Source of the DNA: DALYJJ01 sp033763935
GTDB lineage: Bacteria; Acidobacteriota; Terriglobia; Bryobacterales; Bryobacteraceae
Assembly: GCA_033763935.1 (NCBI GenBank)
Contig: JANRJO010000061.1
Location: 1-64,000 of the forward strand
Length of the DNA: 64,000 bases
Direction: 5' to 3'
Shown here: positions 56,197 through 64,000 of the stretch, piece by piece
Position numbering within the stretch: the first letter of the stretch is position 1
Layout of the letters: each line of letters opens with the position of its first letter
Notes under the pieces: model-generated
Seen by the model: the letters and a program-made list of their open reading frames with translations, nothing else
Database searches by the model: none
Told to the model about the DNA's origin: nothing
Made by a program: the position numbers and the translations under genes

Positions 56197-56508
56197 CTAG
56201 GCCTGGATGTCGGTGACCTTTACCTGCGTGTAGTTCTGCCGGTGGCCGATCGTGCGCTTGTACTGCTTCTTGCGCTTGAACTTGAACACAGTGACCTTGG
56301 ACGCCCGGCCGTGCGCCTCGATCGTGCCCACCACGCGCGCCGCCGACACGTCTGCGCCAGCCCGCAACTCGCCGCCATCGCTGCTTACCGCCAGCACGCG
56401 CCCCAGCTGGATCTCCGTGCCCGGCTCGCCCGGGAGAGATTCCACCCGGACCGACTCGCCCGGCGTCACACGGTACTGCTTGCCGCCGGTCTCGATTACT
56501 GCGTACAT
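56197..56508 (-). CDS. rplU: 50S ribosomal protein L21
   Basis: This 103-residue ribosomal protein begins M-Y-A-V-I-E-T-G-G-K-Q-Y-R-V, the universal L21 start, and ends with the basic F-K-R-K-K-Q-Y-K-R-T-I-G-H-R-Q segment. The ATG at 56508 is certain from family length; longer upstream starts are not credible. It is the first gene of the rplU-rpmA-obg operon. The roughly 130-base leader upstream should hold its promoter; I could not identify boxes with confidence. Confidence 0.97.
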   Translation of the reverse strand: MYAVIETGGKQYRVTPGESVRVESLPGEPGTEIQLGRVLAVSSDGGELRAGADVSAARVVGTIEAHGRASKVTVFKFKRKKQYKRTIGHRQNYTQVKVTDIQA

Positions 56509-56644
56509 AACGATTCTCCGCTCTTGGACTTTGAGGTTTTGCGCTTGTCTCAGAGGACTACCGCCGCGGGCACACACGTAGGGGGGCGCGCCGTCTACAG
56601 CCTCGATCTCTCAGCTTACCGCAATCGAGGGTCGGACGCAAAGC

Positions 56645-57043
56645 CTACCCGCCGGTCCGCTTCGCCTGCACCCGCTGGGCAAACTTGCCCACATTAATGA
56701 TCGCGCGCTCGTGGGTGCCCTCTCCCACCTTGTCCTTCTCGTCCCGCGCTTCCACCCGAAACCGCACCCTCCGGTCCTGGACCTCAATCACCTCGACGGA
56801 GAAGCGTACCTTCATCCCCAAAGGGGTGGCAGCCAGGTGCCGCACGTCGACGTGCGTGCCCACCGTGTCCTCACCGGGCTCCAGGAGGTCCTTGATGGTG
56901 TTCCGCGAGGTTAACTCCATGTAAGCGATCATCCACGGAGTACCCAACACACGGGCATCTTCCTGGCCCAGGAATGAAATAGCCACGTCGCTGGTTACCA
57001 GGAGCGTATACTCACCGCGCGTGCCGACCGGAATCTGAGCCAT
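56645..57043 (-). CDS. Hotdog-fold thioesterase (FlK-like)
   Basis: This 132-residue single hotdog-domain protein resembles fluoroacetyl-CoA thioesterase (FlK)-type enzymes. The stretch D-T-V-G-T-H-V-D-V-R-H-L-A-A-T-P-L-G with its conserved His near residue 69 is characteristic, as is an E-L-T-S segment near the central helix. It hydrolyses an acyl-CoA; the acyl group is unknown. There is no signal peptide. It lies upstream of rplU on the same strand but 136 bases away, so it may be separate. Confidence 0.82.
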   Translation of the reverse strand: MAQIPVGTRGEYTLLVTSDVAISFLGQEDARVLGTPWMIAYMELTSRNTIKDLLEPGEDTVGTHVDVRHLAATPLGMKVRFSVEVIEVQDRRVRFRVEARDEKDKVGEGTHERAIINVGKFAQRVQAKRTGG

Positions 57044-57118
57044 GGGGCTATGGTTGCATAGATCGGGGCCGATGAGCGATTCAGAGCCTACATCGCGCGT
57101 TGTGAGGAGAGACTCAGT

Positions 57119-57223
57119 ATGGAGCCTTATCTGACCTTAGCAGTTCGGTCGTTTTCCACAGCCATTGGACCCGTCTTTTACGCCATTCGCTGGGAACTTC
57201 CTCATTGCGTAACGCATCTGTAG
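57119..57223 (+). CDS. Possible 34-residue leader peptide
   Basis: An ATG at 57119 preceded by GAGGAG opens a 34-codon frame (MEPYLTLAVRSFSTAIGPVF..., ending C-V-T-H-L) in the otherwise empty 247-base gap before the LolA-like gene. The ribosome-binding site is good but there is no homology to call on. Confidence 0.25.
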   Translation: MEPYLTLAVRSFSTAIGPVFYAIRWELPHCVTHL

Positions 57224-57290
57224 CTGGTAGAGTAAGAAAACCGGCAGGAGCTCGATTGGTTTCGCGCTCTTGCGTCATCAAGGAAACTTC

Positions 57291-58007
57291 TTGAAACGAT
57301 TCGGTCTAGTCGCAGTCCTCGCCCTCCAAAGTCTGGCGTTCGCCGGCGATGCCTCGTCGGGCGATGCCATGACCGAGGTGATCGACCGCTATATGGCGAA
57401 CACCGCGCAGAACACCCTGCGCGGCGTCCAGATGGAGGTCGAGTTCGATGCGAAGCTGCCCAAGCTAAAGCGGGAGGGCAAGCTGACGGCCTGGAGAGTG
57501 ATCTCCAAGGTCGGCAGTGTGCGCTACATCGTTGACAAGTTTGTCGGCGACAATTCAGTCAAGAAAGACGTGATCGCCCGCTATATGGCTGCTGAACAGC
57601 AGTCCCAGACGGACGTCACCCCGACCTCGACGGCGATTACTCCGGAGAACTACAAGTTCAAGTACAAAGGCCTGAAAGAGCAGGCCGGTCGTTCCGCCCA
57701 CGTGTTCGAACTGAATCCCCGGAAGAAGCGGGTTGGCCTTTTCAAGGGCGAGCTCTGGATCGACTCGGAGACGCACCTGCCTCTGCTCGAGTCGGGGCGC
57801 TTCGTCAAGAGCCCTTCGATCTTCCTGAAGAAGGTCGAGTTTGTACGGGAGTACGAGATCCAGAACGGCCGTGCAATCCCGAAGCATATCGAGAGTCACA
57901 TCGATACGCGGCTGTGGGGCCGGGCCGATTTGAGCATCAACTTCCGCAACCTGACCACCGTGGCCGACACCGAGGCCACACCGCAACTCACCTCCGAGCT
58001 TCACTAG
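57291..58007 (+). CDS. Exported LolA/LppX-fold-like protein
   Basis: This 238-residue periplasmic protein begins with a TTG at 57291 that has AAGGA seven bases upstream and gives a clean signal peptide (L/M-K-R-F-G-L-V-A-V-L-A-L-Q-S-L-A-F-A). The body is a beta-rich half-barrel like outer-membrane lipoprotein-sorting proteins: F-K-G-E-L-W-I-D-S-E-T-H-L-P-L-L-E near residue 150 is a typical strand-turn-strand. Such folds carry lipids or lipoproteins between membranes. Function is inferred from fold only. A TTG seven codons earlier is less likely. Confidence 0.65.
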   Translation: MKRFGLVAVLALQSLAFAGDASSGDAMTEVIDRYMANTAQNTLRGVQMEVEFDAKLPKLKREGKLTAWRVISKVGSVRYIVDKFVGDNSVKKDVIARYMAAEQQSQTDVTPTSTAITPENYKFKYKGLKEQAGRSAHVFELNPRKKRVGLFKGELWIDSETHLPLLESGRFVKSPSIFLKKVEFVREYEIQNGRAIPKHIESHIDTRLWGRADLSINFRNLTTVADTEATPQLTSELH

Positions 58008-58058
58008 TCGCATCCGGGGACTTGCGCCGCCGGCCCTCGCCGGTATGGAATAGTTCCC

Positions 58059-58967
58059 ATGATTCGACGCCGTCATCTGCTTGCCTCCGCCCTTGCCGCC
58101 GGAGCGGCCTCCTCCGCCGCGGGTTCCGCGGCCGCCCAAACGAACAGCTCCAAGTTCCGGCTGCGCTACGGGCCGCACCCGGGGATGTTCCGCCATCACG
58201 CGGGCGAGAACATTATCGACCAGATCAAGTTCGCCGCCGACCAGGGCTTCACCGGTTGGGAGGACAACGGCGCCATGGGGCGCACCCCGGAACTGCAGTC
58301 GCAGATCGGGCAAGCCCTCGACAAAGCCGGGATGAAGATGGGCGTCTTTGTCTCGTACGCCGACTTCAAGACCTCCGACTTCGTCACCAAGACGGACAAA
58401 GACTTCCGGGCGAAGCTGCAGAACACCATGCGCACGGCGGTGGAGTGCGCCAAGCGAGTGGGCGCGAAGTGGCACACCGTGGTGCCGAGCACGACGAACG
58501 ACCGCATCGACCCCGGCTACCAATTGGCCAACTGCATTACCAACTTGAAGGCCATGTGCGAGATCCTCGAACCGGCGGGCCTGGTGATGGTGCTCGAACC
58601 GCTTAACTGGTACCGGGACCATCCGAGCCTGTTCCTGCGGTCAGTGCCACAGGGGTATGCCATCTGCAAGGGCGTCGGTTCCCCGAGCTGCAAGATCCTC
58701 GACGACCTGTACCATCAGCAGATCGACGTAGGGAATCTGATCCCCAACATGGAGAAGGCGTGGGACGAGATCGCCTACATCCAGGTGGGCGACAATCCCG
58801 GGCGCAAGGAGCCCACCACCGGCGAGATCAACTACAAGAAGATCTTCGAGTGGCTCCATAAGAAGGGCTTCGACGGCGTGGTCGGCATGGAGCACGGCAA
58901 CAGCATGCCGGGCAAAGAGGGCGAAGCCGCCGTCATCAAGGCCTATCGCGAATGCGATAGCTTTTAG
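58059..58967 (+). CDS. Tat-exported sugar phosphate isomerase/epimerase-like TIM-barrel protein
   Basis: This 302-residue protein has a twin-arginine leader (MIRRRHLLASALAAGAASSA) and then a xylose-isomerase-like TIM barrel of the hydroxypyruvate-isomerase type. Metal-binding acidic residues lie in V-M-V-L-E-P-L-N-W, D-D-L-Y-H, I-Q-V-G-D-N-P-G and G-M-E-H-G-N. Export of such an enzyme is common in acidobacteria and planctomycetes. The substrate is unknown. It sits 51 bases downstream of the LolA-like gene and upstream of the TonB-dependent receptor, so a role with imported sugars is possible. Confidence 0.88.
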   Translation: MIRRRHLLASALAAGAASSAAGSAAAQTNSSKFRLRYGPHPGMFRHHAGENIIDQIKFAADQGFTGWEDNGAMGRTPELQSQIGQALDKAGMKMGVFVSYADFKTSDFVTKTDKDFRAKLQNTMRTAVECAKRVGAKWHTVVPSTTNDRIDPGYQLANCITNLKAMCEILEPAGLVMVLEPLNWYRDHPSLFLRSVPQGYAICKGVGSPSCKILDDLYHQQIDVGNLIPNMEKAWDEIAYIQVGDNPGRKEPTTGEINYKKIFEWLHKKGFDGVVGMEHGNSMPGKEGEAAVIKAYRECDSF

Positions 58968-59083
58968 CTGCAAGTTTGAGACAGTTGTAACAACATAGTC
59001 GTTACCCAAGCGCGGCTTAAGCGCTACACTCGTAACATTTTCCTATCTAATCTTGTCGCTTCTTTCCGATTCAGTTACGCTCA

Positions 59084-59097
59084 TCACAACGTTGTGA
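59084..59097. promoter_or_regulatory. Perfect 14-base palindrome upstream of the TonB-dependent receptor (candidate operator)
   Basis: TCACAAC-GTTGTGA is a perfect dyad ending 25 bases before the GTG start. A second, shorter dyad with the same half-site core, GTTGT-A-ACAAC, lies at 58984-58994. Together they look like binding sites for a dimeric regulator. Confidence 0.5.
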
Positions 59098-59122
59098 ATG
59101 TCACGCTGAAGGGGAAACGATT

Positions 59123-62100
59123 GTGACGAGAACTCGAGTTGTTTTGTTTACGGCAGCTCTGTTACTGCTATTAACGGCGCCGTTTGTGCACGCGCAGATC
59201 ACTGCGCAGACCGGGGCTGTGACCGGGACGGTCACGGATCCGACGGGCGCGAGCATTCCAAACGCTAAAGTCATCCTCACCTCCGAAAAAGGAATCGTGC
59301 AGGAGAAAACCTCGAGCGAGGCGGGCACCTTCACTTTCCCGCTGCTCGAGCCCGGTCTTTACCGAGTGACGGTAGAGGCGCGGGGGTTTTCGAAAGCCAC
59401 GGTGAACGGTGTCCGCGTCCAGATCACGGAGACTACGAGCCTGCCGGTGCGGCTCGAGGTCGGGACGGAGACCGTCGAAATTTCGGTGGCCGCGGACGCG
59501 GTAGCGATTAACACGTCGCAGGCCACTTTGGGCAACACACTGCCGGGCAGCGTCATCGAGCAGATGCCTCTGGCGACCCGGAACTTCACGAACCTCCTTG
59601 CCTTGAACGCCGGCACGAGTTCGGACCTGCCGAACGCCGCGGCGGCGGGCCGGGCTTCGGCGACCGTCTTTGTGAACGGTCAGCGAGGCACGGGCAACAA
59701 CCTTGTCATCAACGGTGTTGACGCGAACAACATCTCCAACAACAACTTCGGCAACGTCGCCATTCCGGCGCCGGACACGCTCGAAGAGTTCCGCGTGCAG
59801 ACCAGCCTGTACGACGCATCGCAGGGCAAGACGTCGGGCGGCAACATCAACGCGATCACCAAGGGCGGCGGGCCGGAGTACCACGGCCAGCTCTACGAGT
59901 TCTTCCGCAACGAGAAGCTGAACGCGAACGACTTCTTCTTCAACAAGAACGGCTCGCCGCGGCCGATCCTGCGGCAGAACCAGTTCGGCGGCAACTTCGG
60001 CGGGCCGGTGCCGTTTCTGAACAAGAAGACCTTCTTCTTCGGCTCCTACCAGGGCACCCGGCAGCTGAACGGCCTCTCGGGCGCGATCACCGGGCAGTTT
60101 CCGGTGCTGCCGGCGCAGCGGACGGCGGCGAACATCGCCTCGGCGTTCGGCGTCAACCCCACCCAGTTGGATGCGACGGCGGTCCGTCTACTCAACGCGC
60201 CCGGGCAGTACGGCGGCTTCCTGATCCCCTCGGGCGCCGGCGCGCCGGGGACCTTCGGGCTGATCACTCTTTCGGCGCCGCTGCGGTTCAACGACGACCA
60301 GTTCAATGCTAACGGCGACCACAACATCTCCGACACGCACCGGCTGGCGCTGCGCTACTTCCGCGCCACGGGCAAGACTTCGGACCCGTTCGGCGGCCAG
60401 GGGGCCGGCGGCCTCGGCAGCGGGCAGGACACGCCGATCGGCAACCATCTGGCGTCGATCAGCTCGACGTGGGCGATGCGGCCGAACGTGGTGAACGAAG
60501 CGCGTCTCGGCTTCAACCGGATCACGCAGCAGGTGTTGGCCGAGGAGCCGGTGAAGCTGGCCGACGTCGGCATGACGCGATTCAACAGCAGCCTGTACCA
60601 GGGCATTCCGCTCCTTTTCACGAACGACATTGGGCCGGTGTTCGGCGGCATCAGCACGAACAACGACCAGGCGAGCGCTACGAATACGATTCACTTCTCG
60701 GACGTACTGGCCTGGACGAAGGGGACGCACACGATCCGCGGCGGCTTCGAGCTACGGCAGTACCAGATCAACACGTACAACAACTTCGCGTCGCGCGGCT
60801 TTCTGGCCTTCGACACCTGGCGCGACTTCCTGACGGGCAACATCCTGCAGGCCTTTGCCGGGACGGGCCAGACCTACCGCGACTTCCGGGCGCGCGACAT
60901 CTCCTGGTTCCTCCAGGACGACTGGAAGGCGACGCGGCGGCTGACGCTGAACCTCGGCGTCCGCTACGACTACCTTGGGCCGTCCTGGGACAAGCGCCAC
61001 CGGGTTGGCAACTATGACCCGAACCTGCTGAGCGCGGACACGCTGGCTCGCGGCGGGCCGGGCCTGCGGGCCGGCTTCATTCTGCCGGAGAAGGCGGACT
61101 TCGGGACGATCAAGGGCACACCGGGCGTCGATCCTTCCACGCTGACGGAGAGCAACCGCAAGAACTTCTCGCCGCGGGTCGGCTTCGCCTACGACGTATT
61201 CGGCAACGGCAAGACGGCGGTGCGCGGCGGCTACGGCATCTACTATGTCCGCACGTCGAACCAGACGCTGCTGCAGCTTCTGACGGCGGCGCCGTTCTTC
61301 CAACTCTCCTCGATCGTGGCTCCGGGCACGACTCTCAACAATCCCTTCCCGGCGCTACCGGTGCCGTCGGACTTCCCGATCTTCCCGCGGCTGCCGGAGC
61401 TGACGGGCTTCAATGCGGCGGGCACGCCGACGTTCAACGCGGCGCTGTTGAGCTTGAACCCGATCCAGCGCAACCTGCGCACGCCGTACGCGCAGCACTA
61501 CAACTTCTCGATCCAGCAGCAGTTCGGCGGCAAGACGACGCTCGAAGTCGGCTACATCGGCTCGCAGGGCGTGCGGCTGCTGCACAGCCTGCAGGTGAAC
61601 CAGGCGCGACTGGCGAGCCCGACGGAGCCGATCCGCGGCCTGACGGCGAGCTCGATCCGCAACGTGAACGCGCGGGTTATGGTGCCGGGCTTCTCTTCGG
61701 CCGGCCTCAACATGGTTACCGACAACGGGCATTCGAGCTACAACGCGCTGGTGGCGACGTTCAACCACCGGGCGAACGACCTGTTCGTGCAGACCTCCTA
61801 CACCTTCTCGAAGTCGATCGACAACAACTCGGGCAGCGCGACGCAGGACCTGGGCAACGCCGGCGGCAACCAGCTGGTGCCCTACCTGGCGCGGGGCCTC
61901 TCGAACTTCGACCGCACGCACCGTTTGCAGATCACGTACCGCTATGACCTGCCCGGATTCACGGACCGGGGCCGGCTGCTGAAGGCCCTGACGAAGGGCT
62001 GGGGCGTCGGCGGGCTGACGACGTTCCAATCGGCGCTGCCGATCCAGTTCATCTGCTCGGGCTGTGCGACGAACAACGTTTACGGCTTCACGACGACGCT

Positions 62101-62581
62101 GTACCCGAACGTGGTTGGGGACTTCAAGAACATCGTCAAGGGCGGCGACCCGCGGAACTTCGTGGACGCGGGCACCTCCTGGTTCAACAGCGGGATTCTG
62201 GCGCCGACGCCGAACCTGCCGGCGGGTACGGTGATCGGGAACGTCGATTCACGGGGCGGCCCGGGCAACGGGCAGTTCCCGGTAGGCGGTCCCGGAACGG
62301 GTCCGCACAATGCCCAGTTGTTCGGGACGCTGCCGCGGAACCCCGGACCGCGGGGGCCGTTCCAGCAGCAGTTCGACTTCTTCGCGAGCCGGACGTTCTC
62401 GATCACCGAGGCGCTGCGGCTGGACTTCCGGGCGGAGTTCTTCAACCTGTTTAACCACCAGGTGTTCGTGATTCCGGTGGGGAGCACGACGTTGAGCGCG
62501 GGGTCGGCCGGGTTCGGCCGGTTCACGGCAACGGCGACGCAGCCGAGGATCATCCAGTTCGCGATGAAGCTGAACTTCTAG
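59123..62581 (+). CDS. TonB-dependent receptor (Oar-like) with carboxypeptidase-regulatory-like domain
   Basis: This 1,152-residue outer-membrane protein has a signal peptide (MTRTRVVLFTAALLLLLTAP...), then a carboxypeptidase-regulatory-like (CnaB-type) domain at about residues 33-115 (G-T-V-T-D-P-T-G-A-S-I-P-N-A-K-V). A plug domain follows (N-G-V-D-A-N-N-I-S-N-N-N-F-G-N), then a long beta-barrel ending in a C-terminal Phe (F-A-M-K-L-N-F). Such giant receptors are numerous in Solibacter-type genomes and import large oligomers. The start is a GTG with GGGG upstream. Third codon positions are rich in G as well as C, unlike the C-ended genes at the window start. Confidence 0.93.
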   Translation: MTRTRVVLFTAALLLLLTAPFVHAQITAQTGAVTGTVTDPTGASIPNAKVILTSEKGIVQEKTSSEAGTFTFPLLEPGLYRVTVEARGFSKATVNGVRVQITETTSLPVRLEVGTETVEISVAADAVAINTSQATLGNTLPGSVIEQMPLATRNFTNLLALNAGTSSDLPNAAAAGRASATVFVNGQRGTGNNLVINGVDANNISNNNFGNVAIPAPDTLEEFRVQTSLYDASQGKTSGGNINAITKGGGPEYHGQLYEFFRNEKLNANDFFFNKNGSPRPILRQNQFGGNFGGPVPFLNKKTFFFGSYQGTRQLNGLSGAITGQFPVLPAQRTAANIASAFGVNPTQLDATAVRLLNAPGQYGGFLIPSGAGAPGTFGLITLSAPLRFNDDQFNANGDHNISDTHRLALRYFRATGKTSDPFGGQGAGGLGSGQDTPIGNHLASISSTWAMRPNVVNEARLGFNRITQQVLAEEPVKLADVGMTRFNSSLYQGIPLLFTNDIGPVFGGISTNNDQASATNTIHFSDVLAWTKGTHTIRGGFELRQYQINTYNNFASRGFLAFDTWRDFLTGNILQAFAGTGQTYRDFRARDISWFLQDDWKATRRLTLNLGVRYDYLGPSWDKRHRVGNYDPNLLSADTLARGGPGLRAGFILPEKADFGTIKGTPGVDPSTLTESNRKNFSPRVGFAYDVFGNGKTAVRGGYGIYYVRTSNQTLLQLLTAAPFFQLSSIVAPGTTLNNPFPALPVPSDFPIFPRLPELTGFNAAGTPTFNAALLSLNPIQRNLRTPYAQHYNFSIQQQFGGKTTLEVGYIGSQGVRLLHSLQVNQARLASPTEPIRGLTASSIRNVNARVMVPGFSSAGLNMVTDNGHSSYNALVATFNHRANDLFVQTSYTFSKSIDNNSGSATQDLGNAGGNQLVPYLARGLSNFDRTHRLQITYRYDLPGFTDRGRLLKALTKGWGVGGLTTFQSALPIQFICSGCATNNVYGFTTTLYPNVVGDFKNIVKGGDPRNFVDAGTSWFNSGILAPTPNLPAGTVIGNVDSRGGPGNGQFPVGGPGTGPHNAQLFGTLPRNPGPRGPFQQQFDFFASRTFSITEALRLDFRAEFFNLFNHQVFVIPVGSTTLSAGSAGFGRFTATATQPRIIQFAMKLNF

Positions 62582-62610
62582 GCTTCACCGCGGCAGCGTT
62601 GCGATACCGA

Positions 62611-62648
62611 GACCCGCCGGTCCATGGAGGCCGGCGGGTTCTCTTTTT
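62611..62648 (+). terminator. Rho-independent terminator of the TonB-dependent receptor gene
   Basis: A nine-pair stem (ACCCGCCGG/CCGGCGGGT) with a ten-base loop is followed by TCTCTTTTT, 30 bases after the receptor stop. The convergent actin-like gene lacks a T run on its own strand here, so the signal works for the plus strand. Confidence 0.85.
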
Positions 62649-62658
62649 GGGGGCCGGG

Positions 62659-63657
62659 TCAATCGGCCATGACGGCGACGAGGGCGCCTTTGGCGGTGGC
62701 GTTCAGAGGATCCTTTGCGAGACGAACTTCGGAGAACTTGACGGGCAGGGAGACGTCGTTGAGGTGTTTTTCGAAGCGGTCGCGGAAGCCGGGGGGCATG
62801 GCGCTGCCGCCGCTGAGCACGAGCGGGATGGGCTTGCCGATGCGGGGGACGTTGCGGGAGTTCTGGAACGCTTCCTTGAGGCCGTGCATGACGGACTGGA
62901 TGAGGTCGTCGTAGTAGACGCTGAGGGCCTGGAGGACTTTATCGGCGAAGTGGCCGTTGAAGTGGAAGGTCTCTTCCTTGGCGATGCGGATGCGGTTTGA
63001 GAGTTCGCCGGTGACGGCGGAAGCGCTGGAGTCGATGAAGTCGCCGCCCTTGGGGGTGCTGAAGCTGGTGACGGGGACGGACATATAGGCGACGGAGACA
63101 TTGCAGAGGCCGCCGCCGCAGCTGACGCCGACGCCGGTGTAGTTGGTGTCTTCGAGTTCGGAGTAGATGACGGCGAGGCCTTCGTTGATGCTGCGGGTCT
63201 CATAGCCCATCTCTTCGAGGACGCCTTTGAGTGTGGCCTCGTGGTAGGTGAGATTGGCTTCGTAGCCGAGCGGGGGTGCGGGGACGCTGAAGCAGACCTT
63301 CTGGTTCTTCTTTTCGTCGCCGAGCACGGCGCCGATGACGTGGCGGATCTGGCTGAGGCTGTCGGCCTCATTGGGGTTGAGGATGCCGCGAGTCATGGGG
63401 CGGCGCGTGTCGGAGTTGAGGAGATCGGCGAAGCGGGAGGCTTCGTTGCCGAAGACGGTGATCTCCTGTTCATTGACGACGTGGGGCACCTGCTCCTTTT
63501 TGAGGACGTTGAGCGTCATTTTGGAGAAGGGGATCCGCACGAAGGCATTCAACTGGCTTTCGTAGCGGTAGTCCTCGCCGTTCCGACGGGCAGCGACGAT
63601 GCGGCTGGTGCCGATGTCGAGGCCGATCAGATTGTCATTTGCGTTCTTCATTGCCAT
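62659..63657 (-). CDS. Actin-like ATPase (MreB/ParM/MamK superfamily)
   Basis: This 332-residue protein has the actin/HSP70 ATPase layout: phosphate-1 loop I-G-L-D-I-G-T-S-R near residue 11, phosphate-2 loop G-V-S-C-G-G-G-L-C-N-V-S near 177, and adenosine loop L-V-L-S-G-G-S-A-M-P-P-G near 288. The phosphate-2 Asp of actins (D-x-G-x-G-T-T) is replaced by Ser and the Thr by Leu, so catalysis may be altered. It is soluble, about the size of MreB or ParM, and could form filaments. No mreC, mreD or parR is seen. It overlaps the upstream partner gene by 23 bases, so they are coupled. Confidence 0.8.
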   Translation of the reverse strand: MAMKNANDNLIGLDIGTSRIVAARRNGEDYRYESQLNAFVRIPFSKMTLNVLKKEQVPHVVNEQEITVFGNEASRFADLLNSDTRRPMTRGILNPNEADSLSQIRHVIGAVLGDEKKNQKVCFSVPAPPLGYEANLTYHEATLKGVLEEMGYETRSINEGLAVIYSELEDTNYTGVGVSCGGGLCNVSVAYMSVPVTSFSTPKGGDFIDSSASAVTGELSNRIRIAKEETFHFNGHFADKVLQALSVYYDDLIQSVMHGLKEAFQNSRNVPRIGKPIPLVLSGGSAMPPGFRDRFEKHLNDVSLPVKFSEVRLAKDPLNATAKGALVAVMAD

Positions 63658-64000
63658 CGTTCTCCTCTGAGCCGCCGACCGGCCTGAGGCCGGCGACGAT
63701 CTTCTGATATCGCTGCTGGAGGCGAGCGCGGTAGGCGCTGACGCTCAAACCGCGAGCAGTCGCGTCCTCTTTGAGGCGCTCTTCGGCCAGCAGCACACCC
63801 GTCTTCACGCGGGCTCCGGTGGACTCGAGGTAGCTCGTGTCATAGCCGAAGCCAAACAAGTACAAGCTGGGAACCGGGCGGCGATAGTTGTCTGCGAGCC
63901 CGATGTCCTGGAAGGGGAAGTCCGCGGCCCAGTCGGTGTGATAGCCGATGCCCTTGTTCGAAGGGTTCACGGAGACCTGGGCGTGAGTGACGCAGTTTGC
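63635..64000 (-). CDS. C-terminal part of an unknown protein encoded with the actin-like ATPase (partial)
   Basis: The frame is open to the window edge, so the true start lies beyond 64000; a GTG at 63970 is possible but the sequence upstream (A-N-C-V-T-H-A-Q-V-S) looks coding. About 121 residues are visible: a Trp/Asp/Phe-rich part (Y-H-T-D-W-A-A-D-F-P-F-Q-D), then an R/E/A-rich helix with possible coiled-coil character (A-E-E-R-L-K-E-D-A-T-A-R-G), ending in an acidic tail. The 23-base overlap with the actin-like gene suggests the two proteins work together. I do not recognise the family. Confidence 0.6.
   Translation of the reverse strand, partial: ANCVTHAQVSVNPSNKGIGYHTDWAADFPFQDIGLADNYRRPVPSLYLFGFGYDTSYLESTGARVKTGVLLAEERLKEDATARGLSVSAYRARLQQRYQKIVAGLRPVGGSEENDGNEERK

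Noticed and set aside
57044..57290. Possible tRNA or small RNA in the gap (a stretch near 57220 recalls a D-arm)
   Set aside because: No acceptor stem, anticodon arm or T-loop could be built around it.

Overview
The window looks like a chromosomal segment of a high-GC, Gram-negative soil acidobacterium, most likely from the Solibacter/Bryobacter branch (Bryobacterales). This rests on tandem PSCyt1-DUF1549-DUF1553 plus DUF1501 gene pairs, a 1,152-residue Oar-type TonB-dependent receptor with an N-terminal carboxypeptidase-regulatory-like domain, PadR regulation of a permease-prefix membrane protein, a complete tolQ-tolR-TonB/TolA-tolB-pal-cpoB set, and frequent GTG/TTG starts. Gene density is extreme: ATGA/GTGA/TTGA stop-start overlaps are the rule, several convergent genes overlap at their 3' ends, and no gap without a gene exceeds about 300 bases. 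I saw no tRNA, rRNA, CRISPR, IS element or prophage.

Layout. 1-9.1 kb: tail of an unidentified gene, then two PSCyt1/DUF1549/DUF1553 + DUF1501 pairs in one plus-strand operon. 9.1-15.8 kb: SWIM/SNF2 helicase, a methyltransferase with an Ig-like tail, a divergent Wzt-like protein with a shrunken ATPase domain, and an ATP-grasp-like protein. 15.9-19.3 kb (minus): membrane MutS-like ATPase, a small unknown, an ArsC/Spx-type thiol oxidoreductase whose catalytic cysteine codon is an in-frame UGA, rhodanese, and a glycine-zipper protein. 19.4-27.7 kb (minus): glpX, epimerase, aldolase-family protein, GNAT, metallophosphoesterase and TPR-redoxin, then padR, a membrane protein and an SRPBCC protein. 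27.7-30.0 kb (plus): a chemoreceptor with a c-type heme motif and a ZIP transporter. 30.0-39.0 kb (minus): the tol-pal operon running on into deoC, a fused aroDE, a tiny Tat-type peptide and an amidase. 39.1-45.1 kb: recN, a Fic protein with an IF2_N-like domain, and two phosphohexomutase paralogs. 45.2-48.7 kb (plus): PP2C phosphatase and three overlapping genes for secreted proteins. 48.7-54.8 kb: multi-PAS histidine kinase with heme oxygenase, then divergent thiD, an SDR and a penicillin-binding transpeptidase. 54.8-57.0 kb (minus): obg, rpmA, rplU and a hotdog thioesterase. 57.1-64.0 kb: LolA-fold-like protein, Tat-secreted sugar isomerase, the TonB-dependent receptor with a perfect palindrome upstream, and an actin-like ATPase with a partner gene that runs off the window.

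The strongest unusual signal is at 18013-18345. Ordinary gene calling would report a truncated 86-aa protein. Reading through one UGA restores a full-length 110-residue ArsC/Spx-family protein with a U-T-S-C active site, a TTG start with a good Shine-Dalgarno sequence, and a bacterial-SECIS-like hairpin at the right distance. It is tightly linked to a rhodanese gene. Other items worth a look are the collapsed ABC ATPase fused to a Wzt_C-like domain beside a methyltransferase with an Ig-like tail, the heme-motif chemoreceptor, the IF2_N-Fic fusion, and the actin-like ATPase with an altered phosphate-2 loop.
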